Assembly (NCBI GenBank): GCA_963921195.1
Contig: OY992537.1
Span: 174,237,021-174,301,020 of the forward strand
From: Pegoplata infirma
Taxonomy: Eukaryota; Arthropoda; Insecta; Diptera; Anthomyiidae
DNA length: 64,000 nt
Direction of reading: 5' to 3'
Shown here: piece after piece, positions 10,557 to 22,944 of the stretch
How the letters are laid out: the number at the start of each line of letters is the position of its first letter
How positions within the stretch are numbered: position 1 is the first letter of the stretch
Notes under the pieces: generated by a model
Database searches by the model: none
What the model was told of the DNA's origin: nothing
What the model saw: only the letters and a program-made list of their open reading frames with translations
Made by a program: the position numbers and the translations under genes

Positions 10557-12985
10557 TTTTTCTATAGAAAAATTCTGAAAATCTTTCGTTAGGAAGCGAC
10601 TGAGGAATTTCTTATTGGAAAAATCTGAGAAAATCTAAAAATGTTTCTTCGGGAAGAATTTGAGAATTTTTCTATTTATAAACAAAAATGTTTCAGAGTC
10701 TGAGACTTTTTCTATACAAATATATTACTCAAAATATGAAAAATGTTTTAGGAAAGATACCTACAAATCAAAAATTTTCCTATAGGAAAATCTAAGAAGA
10801 AGGAGGAAAAAGATAAAAAGGAAATAACCTAAGAATATTTTTCTAAGAAAAATGCCTAGGAATCACAAAATTTTTTGAAAAAAAAAATTTCTCGGAGTCT
10901 TAGAATTTTTTCTATAGGGAAAAAGTCTCGGAATCTTTGAATTTTTCTTAAGGAAAATTTTGATAATTTTTCTATAGGAAAACTCTGAGAGTCTTTTTAA
11001 AGGCAAAGTCTGAGAAATTTTCTATAGGAAAAATCTGAAAAAATCTGATAATTTTCTTCAAGAAGAATTTAGGAATTTTTTAATAAACAAAAATTTATCA
11101 GAATGTGAGACTTTTTCTACAAAAAAGAATGTTTCAGAAAAAGATGAATTTTTCTAAAGGAAAAATTTTGGAATTTTCTTCAGGAAAAATTTAAGAATTT
11201 TTCTATAGAAAAAATTTATTAGAATATGAGAAAAATTTCCTAGAATCTCAGAAGCTTTCTATATGAAAAATATCTCAGCATAAGATACTTTTTCTATAGG
11301 AAAAATGTCTCAGAATCTGCGACTTTTTCTTTTTAAAAAATGTTTCAGAATCTAAGACTTTTGCTAAAGGAAAAATGTTGCAGAATCTGAGACTATTACT
11401 TATGAAAAATTTCTGGGATTCTGGAACTTTTTCTATAGGAAAAATGTTTCAGAATCTATAGGAAAAATGTCTTAGAATACACTGATAGAATTTTGTACAT
11501 GACAATAATGAAAATCTACATTAATGTTATGAAAAATGACGTTAAAAAGGAACCTATGTAGGGTTTCATTGAATTAATGAAATAGGTATCATAAAATTTT
11601 ATTGCAAGAACAATTTTCATTAAATTAATGAAAATTGTTCATACAAAATATAAATTGTATTTTATGAAAATTTTTCATTACTTTAATGAAAAAAGTATTT
11701 AGTTCTTATGACATATTTTCATTGAATAAATCCTACTTTTTATTTTTGAAATAAAATACTTTCATTGAATAAATGCTACTTTTATTTTAAAAATGAAATA
11801 TATGTATGAAATTGTAAAGATCTTTTCTCGCACAAAATTTTACTAAAACCTTAAATTGTAATACATAATTAAAACCACGAACCAATATAAAACAGCACGA
11901 ATTTAGTAAATAATAAAATTAATAATTTACTTTTTATTTAAAATTTCATAAAAAAATCTGAAAAAAATTTCAAAATAACCAAGTTAAAAAAACACTTTCA
12001 CACATTTTTTATTTTATCTATAGATTTCACTCAGTTTTCTCACACAAAATTTTACTGTAACGTTTACTTTTAATACATAAGTAAAACCCCGAAATAATTT
12101 AAAACAACGTGAGTTTAATAAATACTTATAATTAATCAACAACATTTCGTTTAAAATTTCGTAAAAAAATTCTTCGAAAAAATCACGATCTGATCAGCTG
12201 TTTTTTGCGCGCGTAAACTAACAGACTAAACAGACGCGACACGACAAGTGTCAAAAACAGAAAATTTTGTAAACAAAACTTAATGAAATTTTTTAATGAA
12301 ACTACGAAATCTAATGAATCAAAATTAATGAATATCTTGCACAATATGTATGAAATTTCATTCAGCATATGAAAAATTTCGTTGTTGCAATGAAACAACG
12401 TTAATGAATTCCATTCATTAGTGATATGAAGCGTTTTTCTATCAGTGTAGGAGATTTTTTTTAGGAAAATGCTTCAGAGCCTGAGTATATTTCTAAAGGA
12501 AAAATATCTTAGCAAATGTTTTAGAATCTTAGTCTCTTTCTAATGGAAAATGTCTATTATGAAACATGTCCCAGAATCTAGTAAATTGCCTAAGGTAGAA
12601 AATTTTGCTAGTCTTAAATAGATCTCTGTAGAAAAGTGTTTCAGAATAGAAAGATCATTATAAATTTTTTTTGGAATAGAAAGAACGTTACGGAATCTCA
12701 GACTTTTTCGGTAGACAAAATATCTCAGAATCGGAGTATTTTTCTTAGCAAAAAGTTATTAAATTGTGAAAATTTTTCAAGAGGTACCTGAGAAGTTTTC
12801 TATGCGAATGATGCCTCTAAACTTGGAAATTTTTAATATTAGAACTTTTCGTTGGAGAAATTGGATTTCGGATTCTGAGAATTTTTCGATAGCAAGAACT
12901 ACGCAAAAATGCTAGAAGATTTTCTATGGGCAAAATATCTCAGAATCTCCGAATTTTTCTATTGTGAAAATGTAACATAAATTTT
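10557..12985 (+). repeat. Degenerate 35-bp satellite, interrupted by a MITE
   Basis: Decayed units (TCAGAATCTGAGACTTTTTC, CTATAGGAAAAATGT and variants) run from 10557 to 11478 and again from 12450 to about 12985, in plus orientation. A TA-flanked MITE occupies 11481-12447. Identity to the consensus is low and period length drifts, so these copies are old compared with the array at 6975-8655. Confidence 0.8.
11481..12447. mobile_element. TA-flanked MITE, CACTGATAGAA ends
   Basis: Terminal repeats CACTGATAGAATTTTG and, inverted, CACTGATAGAAAAACGC are flanked by TA (11479-11480; 12448-12449). ATTAATGAAA-type motifs are frequent near both ends. The interior repeats a ~210-bp block (TCTCGCACAAAATTTTACTA at 11825, TCTCACACAAAATTTTACTG at 12038). 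It lies inside degraded 35-bp satellite, so it arrived after the satellite. Tc1/mariner-like by target duplication; no transposase. Confidence 0.85.
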
Positions 12986-13967
12986 TTTTTTATCTTATTA
13001 TACATATTAAATTTTGTAAAGTTTAACTTCATAATTAAATTGTTTTTTTTTTAGATATTTAAGGTTTTTAAAATTGAGCAGGAACATTTTTGATTTGACT
13101 ACGATAATTTTCCTCAGTGTAATGCAACGCGTCTTTTTTTCGTTGCTTCAAGAAAATATTCACCAAAACAAAAATCAACAGAGGCCATATGGAAAATGTT
13201 TATAGAAAGGGGTTACTTAACTATGTAATGGAAAAATTAACCCTCTTTTTCCCATAAGCATTTTACTGTTAGAGACAATAGTACCACTAAATACTTTAAT
13301 AACGCTTCAATTCACATGTGACAACATAATAACAAAAACATTGAATACTTTTCAAAAATATTTAGCATAGATAAGGATAAAGACTAATAATACGGTTCAC
13401 AGCTGACAGTTTTTTTTAGCCATAATTTTTTGACATTACTTCCTGGTTTACTTTAGTGAATCAATCTTGTAAGAAGAGTTTGTATGAGGTGATTTAATCA
13501 CGCATGGATCCGAAAGTCAAATAAAATCTTTTCATTCTAAAGCAGTGATGACCATTTTTGTAGTTCCTTTTCCTGCGGGAATAGGTTAAAAAATGCTGCT
13601 TGTGCGCAGTCGACACACGTACACTATAAAATTCTTTTGCTTGAACAAATTTGTTGTTAAAGTATTTTTCTGTTTTGCGAGCCTTCTGTCTAACTTAAGT
13701 CGATATATCGCTGTCCGTCTGTCTGTTAAAAATACGTAAACTTTTAAAAGACAGCTCTAAGCTGAAGCTTGGCATATACTAGTGTCCGAACGAACTGTTT
13801 GAATTTGGAATTACTTTAAAAAAAAATTCTGATGGGGTATGATTGTTGGGGCGATGTTAAAAGTTTCTGAGTGTCTAATTTAAGAATGAGTACGAAGTTA
13901 AACCACAATTGCAATCCTCGGTAACCGAACTTTTTTCAATTTGGCTGAACATTTGGTTACAGAATAT
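12986..13967. other. No gene seen; one scrap of dispersed repeat
   Basis: Mixed AT-rich sequence. The stretch 13690-13740 (gtcgatatatcgctgtccgt, then ctgtctgtt) resembles the GTCCGTC block of the calyptrate repeat. The sequence around 13740-13975 continues after the hAT insertion at 14365. Confidence 0.5.
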
Positions 13968-13975
13968 CTAAATTG

Positions 13976-14364
13976 TAGAGCTGAAAAACTATCGATAGTC
14001 GTCCCATTCGATATTTTCGATAGTTTGTTTTTAAACTATCGATACTATCGATAGTATCGGACATTTAAAAGAATTGTAAGATTTAGTCTAAAATTACGTT
14101 TTTTTTTTCACTCAAATTTCGCAATAACATTAACACGAGATTACTATCATTGCTTTAATACTTTAAAAAGTAGAATTATTCCAAAATGATATAAAGATTT
14201 TAAAAACTGTTCACTTTTTGATTAATTTTTCAGCAAGTGACAATCTTTTTAAAAATAATGTTTTTTCGGCGATAGTATCGCTATCGGGTAAAAACTATCG
14301 ATAGTCCTTTTAAAAAAAAACTATCGATACTATCGATAGTACCATCGATAGTTTTGCAGCTCTA
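13976..14364. mobile_element. hAT MITE with TATCGATA repeats
   Basis: The element has an exact 8-bp target duplication, CTAAATTG (13968-13975 and 14365-14372), and terminal repeats TAGAGCTGAAAAACTATCGA and, inverted, TAGAGCTGCAAAACTATCGA. Eight-bp duplications and TA(G) tips are typical of the hAT superfamily. Inside are six perfect TATCGATA octamers (13990, 14037, 14046, 14296, 14322, 14331), arranged symmetrically near both ends as expected for subterminal transposase sites. At 389 bp it cannot encode a transposase. Confidence 0.93.
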
Positions 14365-14372
14365 CTAAATTG

Positions 14373-15544
14373 GTGCTTCGCCATTAAACTTGACATTTGG
14401 GATAGTCTTCTAAACAAACGACCGATTTGTAACTAAAATCTATTTCTGGCCAAACTGTTCGGTCGGACGCTATAAAATATTGCAAATTTTCCTAATCAGG
14501 ATGGTATTAATAACAGCGAAATTGGTCCAGTGGTTCAGAAGTTACGAACAAAAACGTGAATTTCAGATGGATTCACATTCCTTCCACCTAATTTGTCAAT
14601 CCCGAATATTTAAAACTCGGTAAATATTGCCGACACAACAAATACACGAAGAACACGACTTATAAATGCCCGAAAGCCTCCGAGTAATAGGTTTTGAGTT
14701 GATTTTAAGAAATCTCAAGACCCTGTTAGGCCCCTAAATGCCCGTATCTTAAAAAGAAAGCAAAGCATGACGACCCTTAAGAAAACCACTAGGTTCTGGA
14801 TACAACCAGGTCTGGGTGCTACGGGGTCCAATATTGTAACGGTGTTGCTATTCAACACTGTTTCCTACCCAAATTTAAATATTCAGAATTTTATATTAGG
14901 ATAGTTCGGAGTCTGTTTCAATTTTTTTTTAATTTTTCCTTGAATTACGCTATTCTCTGAAATTCATTAAAAAAAATTACAAATTTAAAAGCATTCATAC
15001 CAAGTACAAAATATTTATATACAAAGGATAATAAAATAATTTTTTCTTTCAAGAAATGATTCATCATTACAAAATAATTCAATTGTAATGCCATAAATTA
15101 TCTACTGGTTTTATGAATGATCAACATTTAAAACCCGCATAAAATGAGAAGATACACAAAAGATTAAAAGATGGGGTAGAAAATTGTTTATAAATTCCTT
15201 TAAAAATCATATGAACAATATGGCAAATATTTAAGACAGACTTTGGAAAAAAAAAACATTAAATTAATTAACCCTTTGCGTGTTAAATGGTAACGCTTCC
15301 ATGATTCTTTATTTTTTTTAACCAACAAATATTCCACTCGTACTTGAAATAAAATGTACAAAACTATTGTTTTAACATTTTATGACCATCAATCTAATAT
15401 TTATACTGATATAAACTAAGGAATTTATTTAATATTAGTTATTTTTTGTTTGCAATTCCTGGCTGGTTTTTCATATCAGGGATAATATAGAGTACCTTTT
15501 TGGTTAAAAGGTACTTTTGTTAGTACTAATACGAAAAATATTTA
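14373..15544. other. No gene seen; dispersed-repeat fragments
   Basis: Bases about 14650-14840 (cccgtatcttaaaaagaaag, acgacccttaagaaaacc, ggtctgggtgc) resemble parts of 35930-36130 and, inverted, 59640-59830, which belong to the TA-flanked MITE family of 59437-60516. From 14841 to 15544 I see only AT-rich sequence. Confidence 0.5.
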
Positions 15545-15725
15545 TTGTTAAGGAATCTACTTGCAATCCGAAGATTCTAATTCTACTGTAAATTATAATT
15601 CGTAAAAGATCAATTAAAATTCGAAAAAGATAAATTGTAAATCGAAAAAGATCACTTGTTACTCGAAAAATACCAATTGAATTTCCATTGATCTTTTCGA
15701 GTTACAATTGGAATCTGGAAATTAA
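15545..15725. repeat. Degenerate ~24-bp tandem, TTCGAAAAAGATCAATTGTAA type
   Basis: Irregular copies of ATTCGAAAAAGATCAATTG and its complement follow one another here. A related stretch occurs at 19140-19320. Both look like parts of one older repeat separated by later insertions. Confidence 0.6.
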
Positions 15726-16127
15726 GTTAGGTTGGATGAGTGTCCGCCATTTGGCGAATTTACTAGAAGGCCTTAAGGCTGATTGTGATTCCCTTAATTA
15801 TCATTTCCTTACTTCACCTCTGTTAGAGAAGACAATGAGACACCATTTAGGTGTTTCAGGTCTTCGAAAAGCCTTTGTCCCAAATGATTAAGGCGGCGCT
15901 TCATTAGACTCGGACAATCGCATAACAAGTGCTTCACTGACTTCTCCTACTACACTCTCCATAACTCCTACAATAGTCCCTGTTCGAAATTCCCATACGC
16001 ACTGCCATTTGTTATTATACAATGTCCACCAATAAGCTTACCGTCCATTTAATAAAAGCAAGAAGACTTTCTGCCCTCTTTGGATTTGGGAGTGGCCGCA
16101 GGGTTCGCGATATCCCACACGAAGTAG
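15726..16127 (-). pseudogene. LINE 3' end and C-terminal coding scrap
   Basis: On the minus strand this runs from a cysteine-rich C-terminal coding remnant (15890-16090; short frames such as RLFEDLKHLNGVSLSSL across frameshifts) into the 3' untranslated block shared with 2700-2783, ending in CCAACCTAAC. Relatives of this family often end a LINE ORF2 with such a segment. Multiple frameshifts make it non-functional. It lies head-to-tail beside the similar remnant at 16128-17100. Confidence 0.7.
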
Positions 16128-17100
16128 GTTAGATTGGATGGGCGTCTGCCATTTATGCCATTAAACTCGGAGGCCATAAAGCCCATTGTAATTCACTCAA
16201 TTATTATATCCCTACTTCCCCTTTTGAAACAAAGTTCAATTCTTAAACCAACCAGATTCACCAACATCACTGACGCCTTCACTTCCCCACGACTTCTATA
16301 ATAGTTTCTATTAGAAATTCCCATACGCACGGTCATTTGGGCGATTATACAGTGTCATGTCAGGATTTGGCAGTGTCCACAGGGTTCGCAATATCATGCA
16401 CGTAGTCAGTGATATCACATCATTCTATTCTCTGATATCCTATTAATTTCGTTCATAAATTCCACTATGGGAACCGAGATGTCAGGTTCGCCCCGCTCAG
16501 AGCCATTTCTCGCACATTCATCAGACAATTCGTTTCTAGCAATCCCACTATGTTCAGCCACCCACATTAGCTTGACTGTATGCTGACTGCTTCGACTAAG
16601 GGGTTGTATACATCTTCGATTCATGCGTAAGAATTAAGATCGCATTCTCTGTTATAACATAGTATTCCGCCTAGTCTTCCCTAGTTGGTATGTACTTCGA
16701 CTTCCAAGGCTCTGTCAAAGTTCATCAGCAGTAAGGTGTAGTCGGTTTTCTGTTCCAGGTTCTTCCCGCCCACAGTACTTAATATGGTCGAGTATCCCCA
16801 CAAGCGTTGTTTAAGAATTTGCGACTCTTTTGACCAGAGAGCCGGTTTTTTTGCTGTGCTCTTGATGTAGATACTTACGGCCTGGAGTTCCGATCTAATA
16901 ACACCAGTTATACCCCCACATGCCAATCGTTGTACCTTCTGTAGGATGCAGAGATATGATTTTTTATTCGATGCCTAAACGGGATCTTATTGACGTCTCT
17001 AGGAGAATATCTTAGAGAATCAGGGTGCTTTAAAAAATAGAACTTTGTATAAGAGGGGAGTAGGGAAACAACAATCAAGAGAATCCCAATAGGCATTCAG
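16128..17100 (-). pseudogene. LINE ORF2 remnant: RT thumb, linker and RNase H
   Basis: Minus-strand frames give, in order, an RT-thumb-like KVQRLACGGITGVIRS (near 16920), a linker with YSTIL and DYTLLLMNFDRALEVEV (16690-16800), and an RNase H segment HTVKLMWVAEHSGIARNELS plus DECARNGS (16480-16580), which matches the WVPGHSGIxGNExADE signature of LINE RNase H domains. It ends in the AACCT-type 3' end near 16128. Frameshifts and stops separate the pieces. I assign it to an RNase H-bearing non-LTR group (I, R1 or LOA type) but cannot fix the clade. Confidence 0.85.
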
Positions 17101-17448
17101 GCTTTTTGGCCGTTTTTGACAACTCAAAGCGAATGAACCTGATGTCCTGACGACTTTAAAGTAAGTCAAGGCAGAAGATAGAAAATTGTTCTTCAAGATT
17201 TATAACTCATTTGATCAGCCTCTTTAACCGTTGGATCACCAATTGTCTTTAAATAACGTATTTTTCCTCAAAAATGCTCAAAAATCGGTTTTTTAAACTT
17301 TGACCTCAATTTTCTAAAAAAAACTTGATGTAATGAAAATGTTTGGAGACCGAATTTATGACCACCAGAACTATTGTAATTAAGTCGCGTCCCAGTCGCA
17401 TCTCGGTCGCGTCAGAGTCGCATTTTCGTTGTTTAGTAGTGTTATCTA
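17101..17448. repeat. Dispersed repeat, also at 24950-25740
   Basis: Shared landmarks are caccaattgtctttaaat, ttgacctcaattttct, ttgatgtaatgaaaa, gtttggagaccgaattt and gtcccagtcgcatc. The copy at 24950-25740 contains the block more than once. No open frame or terminal repeat is evident. Confidence 0.65.
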
Positions 17449-17451
17449 TTA

Positions 17452-18085
17452 CACCGTCCGACAGACAATATTAAACATGAACCGGATGATATACGTCTGA
17501 AAGTAGAGATAAAATGGAGTAAGACTGCATTTACAGTTTTTCATTTCGTGATCCTGTTTCCTTTTAAAAGGACTTGAAAGTTTTAAAGGATACATTTTGA
17601 AAAATATTTTTGAAATATTTGTGCTTGTCCTAATATGACACTGGTGACGGAAAATGAAAAAGGATCTACCCTAATTTATCCATTTTTCTATTTTGCCATA
17701 TAAGGATAAAAGGATGTGAATAAAGCCATTTGAAAACTTTATCAAAATATTTTGTTCAAAATTTTGAATGATATTAAAGGATACATTTTTGAAAGGACGT
17801 AACTTACCTCCTTTTTCCTGATATGTAAAAATAATAAAATAGAAAATTAGGAAAGATCCTCCTCTTTAATTTTCTGTTAATAGTTGGTATCCTGGGACAA
17901 GTACAATTATTAAAAAAAAATATTTTATAAAGTTTAATCCTTTAAAAATTTTAAGTCCTTTTAAAAGGAAACAGGATCACGAAATGAAAATCTGTAAATG
18001 CTGTTTTACTACATTTAGTCTCTAGTTTCAAACGTATATTATCCAGTTCGTGGTCAACGACTTTTTTCATTTTTGCCGGACGGTG
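17452..18085. mobile_element. MITE with ~200-bp inverted repeats, CACCGTCCG ends, TTA flanks
   Basis: The ends CACCGTCCGACAGAC and, inverted, CACCGTCCGGCAAAAATG extend into near-complementary arms that include ttttcatttcgtgatcctgt and ttccttttaaaaggact. TTA lies directly outside each end (17449-17451; 18086-18088). A 3-bp TTA duplication fits PIF/Harbinger or CACTA-type insertion; there is no coding sequence with which to choose. Confidence 0.85.
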
Positions 18086-18250
18086 TTACCATTAGTTTAC
18101 CCTTTACTACATCGATGATTTAGATATAAGACGAGACTCAAAATAATGGGTGTAAATTACAAATGCATGGCGAATGCAAAAAAGTAATGCGGTAGGAAAA
18201 AAATGCATATTTTTTAATATTTTTGTTTGTGCATTACATGGTAATATACA

Positions 18251-19101
18251 TAGGCTGACCATTCGTACTGATTTGATCAGTACTGTACTGATTTTTAGTC
18301 ACGTGTACTGATGAAAATACCTTGTACTGATTTGTACTGATTTTTTAAAATTTGTACTGATTGTACTGATTTTTGGACATTTCAAAATAAAAAATTATTT
18401 TAAAAATTCCATACCAAAACTATTATTTCCAACAAATAATTTAGTAGAGAAGTTTTATAAAAGCTTAGTCTGAAAAATTTTCTAATAAAAAATTTCTAGG
18501 AATCTTAAAGCTTGTGAGTCCGAAAAAAAAATTCGTAACGAAAATTAATTTGTATATGAAAAAGCGCACGTAATCTGATTGTGAGTTGGTTTTTATAGGG
18601 AATAGTTCAAGATGACAGATTTTCTATATTTTTAGGAAGAAATTTTAATTTGATGAGTCCAAATAAAAATAAGATGTGGGGATGAGATAAAGTCATTGGT
18701 ATTTGGGGGTTTTATCCTGAAAAATTGGACACAAAATCTGAGGTTTTTCCTATCGGAAAAAAGTTCCAAGAGCACATGATTTGGGAGTTTTTCTAAAAGG
18801 AAGAGATAGATATCACAGAACTTGAGAAAAAAAGTCCTTAGAATAGGGGCGGTTCTCAAAAGAACTAGGTCTTAGTAATGCCATTCAAAAAAGTCTGCAA
18901 TGAGCTTCATTTTATGCAAAAATACAACTGTTCATGTCAGTTGTTTTTAACAGTTGTTTTTACGGAAATACAAGTAACAATATACAATAATTATGTTAAT
19001 TAAACCAATGCTTTTTGAGTGATAAAATATTCGTCATAATTTTTCTTTCCATATGAGTTTTAGGCGTACTGATTTGAGTTCGAGAAAAAATGGTCACCCT
19101 A
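18251..19101. mobile_element. hAT MITE, TAGGSTGACCATT ends with GTACTG repeats
   Basis: An exact 8-bp target duplication AATATACA (18243-18250; 19102-19109) flanks terminal repeats TAGGCTGACCATTCGTACTG and, inverted, TAGGGTGACCATTTTTTCTC. The left subterminal region holds seven or more GTACTGATT motifs. The inner part contains scraps resembling 35-bp satellite (tttctatatttttagga, ttcctatcggaaaaaag). Confidence 0.92.
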
Positions 19102-19139
19102 AATATACACCGTAAGATATTACCGCATTTAGGGTATTG

Positions 19140-19320
19140 CTGGAAATCTTCGATCAACAATTGTTATTTTACGAATTACAATTGATCTTTTTTGAATTCT
19201 CAATTGGAATCTTTAAATTACAAATAGAATTTTCGAGTTACAAACGAAATCTTCGAAATACGAGTAGAATCTTCAAATTACAATTAATATTTTTCGAATT
19301 ACATTTATAATTGATGTAGA
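19140..19320. repeat. Degenerate ~24-bp tandem, TTACAATTGAATCTTCGAA type
   Basis: Irregular alternation of GAATCTTC(G/A)AATTACA-like units; related to 15545-15725. No gene. Confidence 0.6.
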
Positions 19321-19357
19321 GGGTGATTATGTACCAAAGCTATTTGAAAATTATCGT

Positions 19358-19590
19358 CACACAGCGAAAACAGATTCGTTGTACCAACCGAATTTGGAGT
19401 CAATCAAAATTTTCAGTTGCAATTACCAAAATTTCTTTAAAGTAACAATAGTTTTGTTGTTATACATGAATATCTGTTGTCAAAACTAATGTCCTTTAGT
19501 CACAATCAAACACTTTCGTTGTTGCAACAGAAACATTCAGTTGGCTCTTAATTCACCTGGTAAGACGGATCTGTTTTCTCTGCGTTAAAT
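19358..19590. mobile_element. Short MITE, (C)AGCGAAAACAGAT ends
   Basis: The left CACAGCGAAAACAGATTCGT and the inverted right CGCAGAGAAAACAGATCCGT bracket about 230 bp. The inner ends also match (GTACCAAC / TTACCAGG). The target duplication is not resolved. Confidence 0.6.
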
Positions 19591-20707
19591 ATGTACCATA
19601 AATAGTACAATTGTAGAGACTTTATCATTCACTATTCCAATTGATATGAAAAATTTTCAATTTCTAAAAACAATTAAAGTGTTGTTAACATAAAGAAAAA
19701 TGTTAAACATTTAATCCTTTCACTACCATTTGAATACCCATCCCCCCCGCACATGACAAAAAAGGGTGTGTTTTTATGGAAATGAAAATATTTACTAGGA
19801 GTGTCATACTTTAATAAACATGTCACTAGATAACTTTAGTATAAAGTAGAATGCAAAATAAAAAATAAAAAAAAAACACAGCGTAAAATGAAAAACTACT
19901 CGTAATAGAATATTTAATGATCGCATGCCAAGATCTGATGATAATAAAAAAGCGTAAAATCACGTTTAACTTTTTAACAAAAAATATATTGAAAAATTTT
20001 GCTTTGTTTGCATTTATGTTTTGACATTTATTCATATTTTTTTTTAACGTTCATTTTCAAATTAGCATGTTTAACAATAATTGTGGTTACGTGCCAAGAT
20101 GTCCTATGGCTTTTAACGGTTAATTTCCATAACAGATTTTTTTGATTTTCTATTCCTATAGTAAAATTTGATTTGTTTTTGTATTGTGTTTATGGTATTT
20201 TTTTTATTGAAAATTTGCGTGTTACTAAGAAATTTTTAATAAAATTAATTTTTTCCAATGATTCACTAATAAGAAATTTTAATTGTTACAACAAAAGGAC
20301 AAAAGAAAATAATCGATTAGTTAAAAGAAGATTTTTAAAAATATTTTGAAAAGGGTTTTAGATACTGACTTTTGCATAGTTATTGCTGCCAGAAGTGTGG
20401 ATTTTTCTTCGTGTTGATGATTTTTAACCAAAATTTTAAAAACTGTAAAGCAAAATTTTGAAAACTGTAAAGCAAAATTTTGAAAACTGTAGACTTCTGC
20501 AGTTTGGTGTCTTATGGTCTTGGGTTAATAAAGTTCGGAAATGGGGACATTCGGATTTGGGTAGAAAAAGTTCCCCCTAAAATACTACCCATCCACTGAA
20601 GATAAAGCAATTTTTGGCAGGTTTATGTATTGTTGCTAAGCAAATGAAATTTTTTTTTGAGTGTAAACATTAAAACCAATTCTTATTATTACAAAATATG
20701 TTTTTAA
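19591..20707. other. AT-rich DNA, no gene seen
   Basis: No reading frame, RNA gene or terminal repeat is convincing apart from the short tandem at 20429-20494. A CCCCCCC run at 19743-19749 is the only marked compositional feature. Confidence 0.4.
20429..20494 (+). repeat. 22-bp tandem, three copies
   Basis: CAAAATTTTGAAAACTGT + AAAG is repeated three times with two or three changes. Confidence 0.9.
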
Positions 20708-21139
20708 TTACACTACTCAACACGGTTTTTGCACAGACATTTTGAAAACATTTTCTAAAGTATTTTGGCCTCCTAAACACGAAAATGTCATCAGAAAAGT
20801 TGTATCAAATTGCCTTCTCGATTTAGGTATTTTCATTTTTTGTGGACCAAGCCCTCAAAACAGACAATTTTTAATTAACATTAGGACATTTAAAGGAAGT
20901 TCAAAATGTCCTTTTTTGGTTATGCCCTTATAAGTATCCGAATTTTGCAAGAAACTTCCTGTTCAAAGCAGATATGTAAAGTATACACTCCAATAAAGAG
21001 AACCTGGGGCTAAAATCCAAAATCCATTGAGTATATCCAGAAATATTTGCAAACGAAGTCAAAATTTTGAACCAAATTTTCAAATTTTTTGTTCCAATTT
21101 TATGATTTTTTGTTAAAATTAAAAAAAATTAAAACACAT

Positions 21140-22936
21140 CAGGGGCGTATCCAGGATTTTATTTCGGTGGGGGCCCAACACTTTTTTAAATTTTTTTTTT
21201 TACAAAAAATTTACATAACAGCAAATGTTTTAGAATTTTTCTTGATCTTTTCCTTAGACTGAATGTAACACAATCAGATTCTTAATTTTTGTGTAAGTTT
21301 AAAACTGTTGGAGGGAAAAAAATAAATTTTTTTTATATTTTAAAATTTTTTGAGAGACAATCCTTTTTTTATAGTGTCAATTGTATCAGATGCTGATACA
21401 TTTTTACAAAGGTGATTATCAGAATCTGATTTTTTTTTTCAAAGAAAAGTCTAAGATTCTATGACAATTTCCAGTTAAGACAGTTTTTATTGTAGAAAAA
21501 GTCAAAGACTCTAAATCATATTTCCAAAGGAAAACGTTTCTCGGGAAAAAGTCACTTTAGAAAATGATTCTATAAACATATTTATAAAATACTTTCTCAA
21601 AAGAAAAGACTCCGATTGTAAGACATTTTCCCAGAATCTGAGATTCTGAAACATATAAGAAAAATAATTCACATTCTGAGACCTTTTAAAAAAGAAAACA
21701 GTATAAAAAAGTCATAGATTCTAAAATCTTTTTCCTAAAGAAAAACTCTGAGAAAATTTTCCTATAGAAAAAGTCTAAGATTTTTAGACATTTTTCCTAT
21801 AGAAAAATTTTCTAATTCTGAGGCATTTTTCCTATAGAAAGTCTCAGATTCTTATAGAAAACGTCTCAGATTCTTTGACATTTTTCCTACAGAAAATGTC
21901 TCAGATTCTCAGACATTTTTTCTTCAGAAAATTTCTTAGATTCTGAGACATTTTTCCTATCGAGAAAGTCTCAGATGCTTTAACACTTTTCCTATAGAAA
22001 AAGTCTTAAATTCTTAGACATTTTCCTATAGAACAAGTCTCAGATTCTGAGACATTTTGCTATAGGAAATTGGCAGATTCTGAAACATTTTTCATAAAGA
22101 AAAAGCCTCAGACTCTGAGACATTTTTCCTAAAGAAAGTCTCAGATTTTGAAATATTTTTCCCATAGAAAAATAAAAGTCTCAGATTTGGAGCATTTTCC
22201 TATACAAAAAGTCTCAGCTTGTGTCTCTGAGACATTTTTCCTATACACAAAATCTTAGTTTTGAGATAATTTTCCTTAAGAAAAATTCGTTGAATCTGAG
22301 ACATATTTGGTAAAAAAAAGTATAAGATTCTGAGAAAATTTTTCTTGATTGTAAGAAAAATTCTCAGATTCAGAGACATTATTCCTATAGAAAGTTCTCA
22401 GATTCTGAAATATTTTTTATATAGAAAAGAATTTTTTATAGAAAAAGTCCCAGATGCTGAGACATTTTTTCTATAGAAAGTCTTAGATTCTGAGAAAAAG
22501 GCTAATATCTTAAGACATTATTCTTATAGAAAAAGTCTTAGATTCTCAGACATTTTTCTTATTGAAAGTTTAAGATTCTGAGACATTTTTTAATGAAATA
22601 GGCTCGTTCTGACACATTTTTCTAAAAGACAAAGACGCATTATAATATTTGACTATAATTTACTTACAATTAGATCCATTTTTTGTGTACATAAAGCTTC
22701 AGGTTCTAAGATATTTTTTCATTAGAATCTTAAATTGAAAAGTTTCAAATTCTAAGAAAAAATTTTCAGATTTTGAGATTATTTTAACAGAAAAATTTTC
22801 AATTTCAAAACATTTTTCTTCTTAAAATTTTGGATTTTTGTTTTTTGAATTTTCTTAAGAAGTTTTTTAATATCGTACTTGTTATTTGATACCAAATCCT
22901 GAAATTTGTGAAATATTTCGGGTGTATACGCCACTG
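21140..22936. mobile_element. hAT-like element carrying a 35-bp satellite array
   Basis: The left tip CAGGGGCGTATCCAGGATTT and the inverted right tip CAGTGGCGTATACACCCG are flanked by AAACACAT (21132-21139) and AAACTCAT (22937-22944), matching at 7 of 8 positions. CAG(G/T)GGCGTA tips and 8-bp duplications suit hAT. Most of the interior is decayed 35-bp satellite in minus orientation. A second, unpaired end of the same kind (inverted CAGCGACGTATCCAGGAATT) is at about 24153-24173, again next to satellite scraps. Confidence 0.72.
21430..22640 (-). repeat. 35-bp satellite, minus orientation, diverged
   Basis: Units of the type GTCTCAGATTCTGAGACATT and TTTCCTATAGAAAAA follow one another, the reverse complement of the unit at 6975-8655 with consistent differences (GACATTTTTCC rather than GAATTTTTC on the matching strand). 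This suggests a subfamily that diverged before spreading. Confidence 0.85.
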
Positions 22937-22944
22937 AAACTCAT

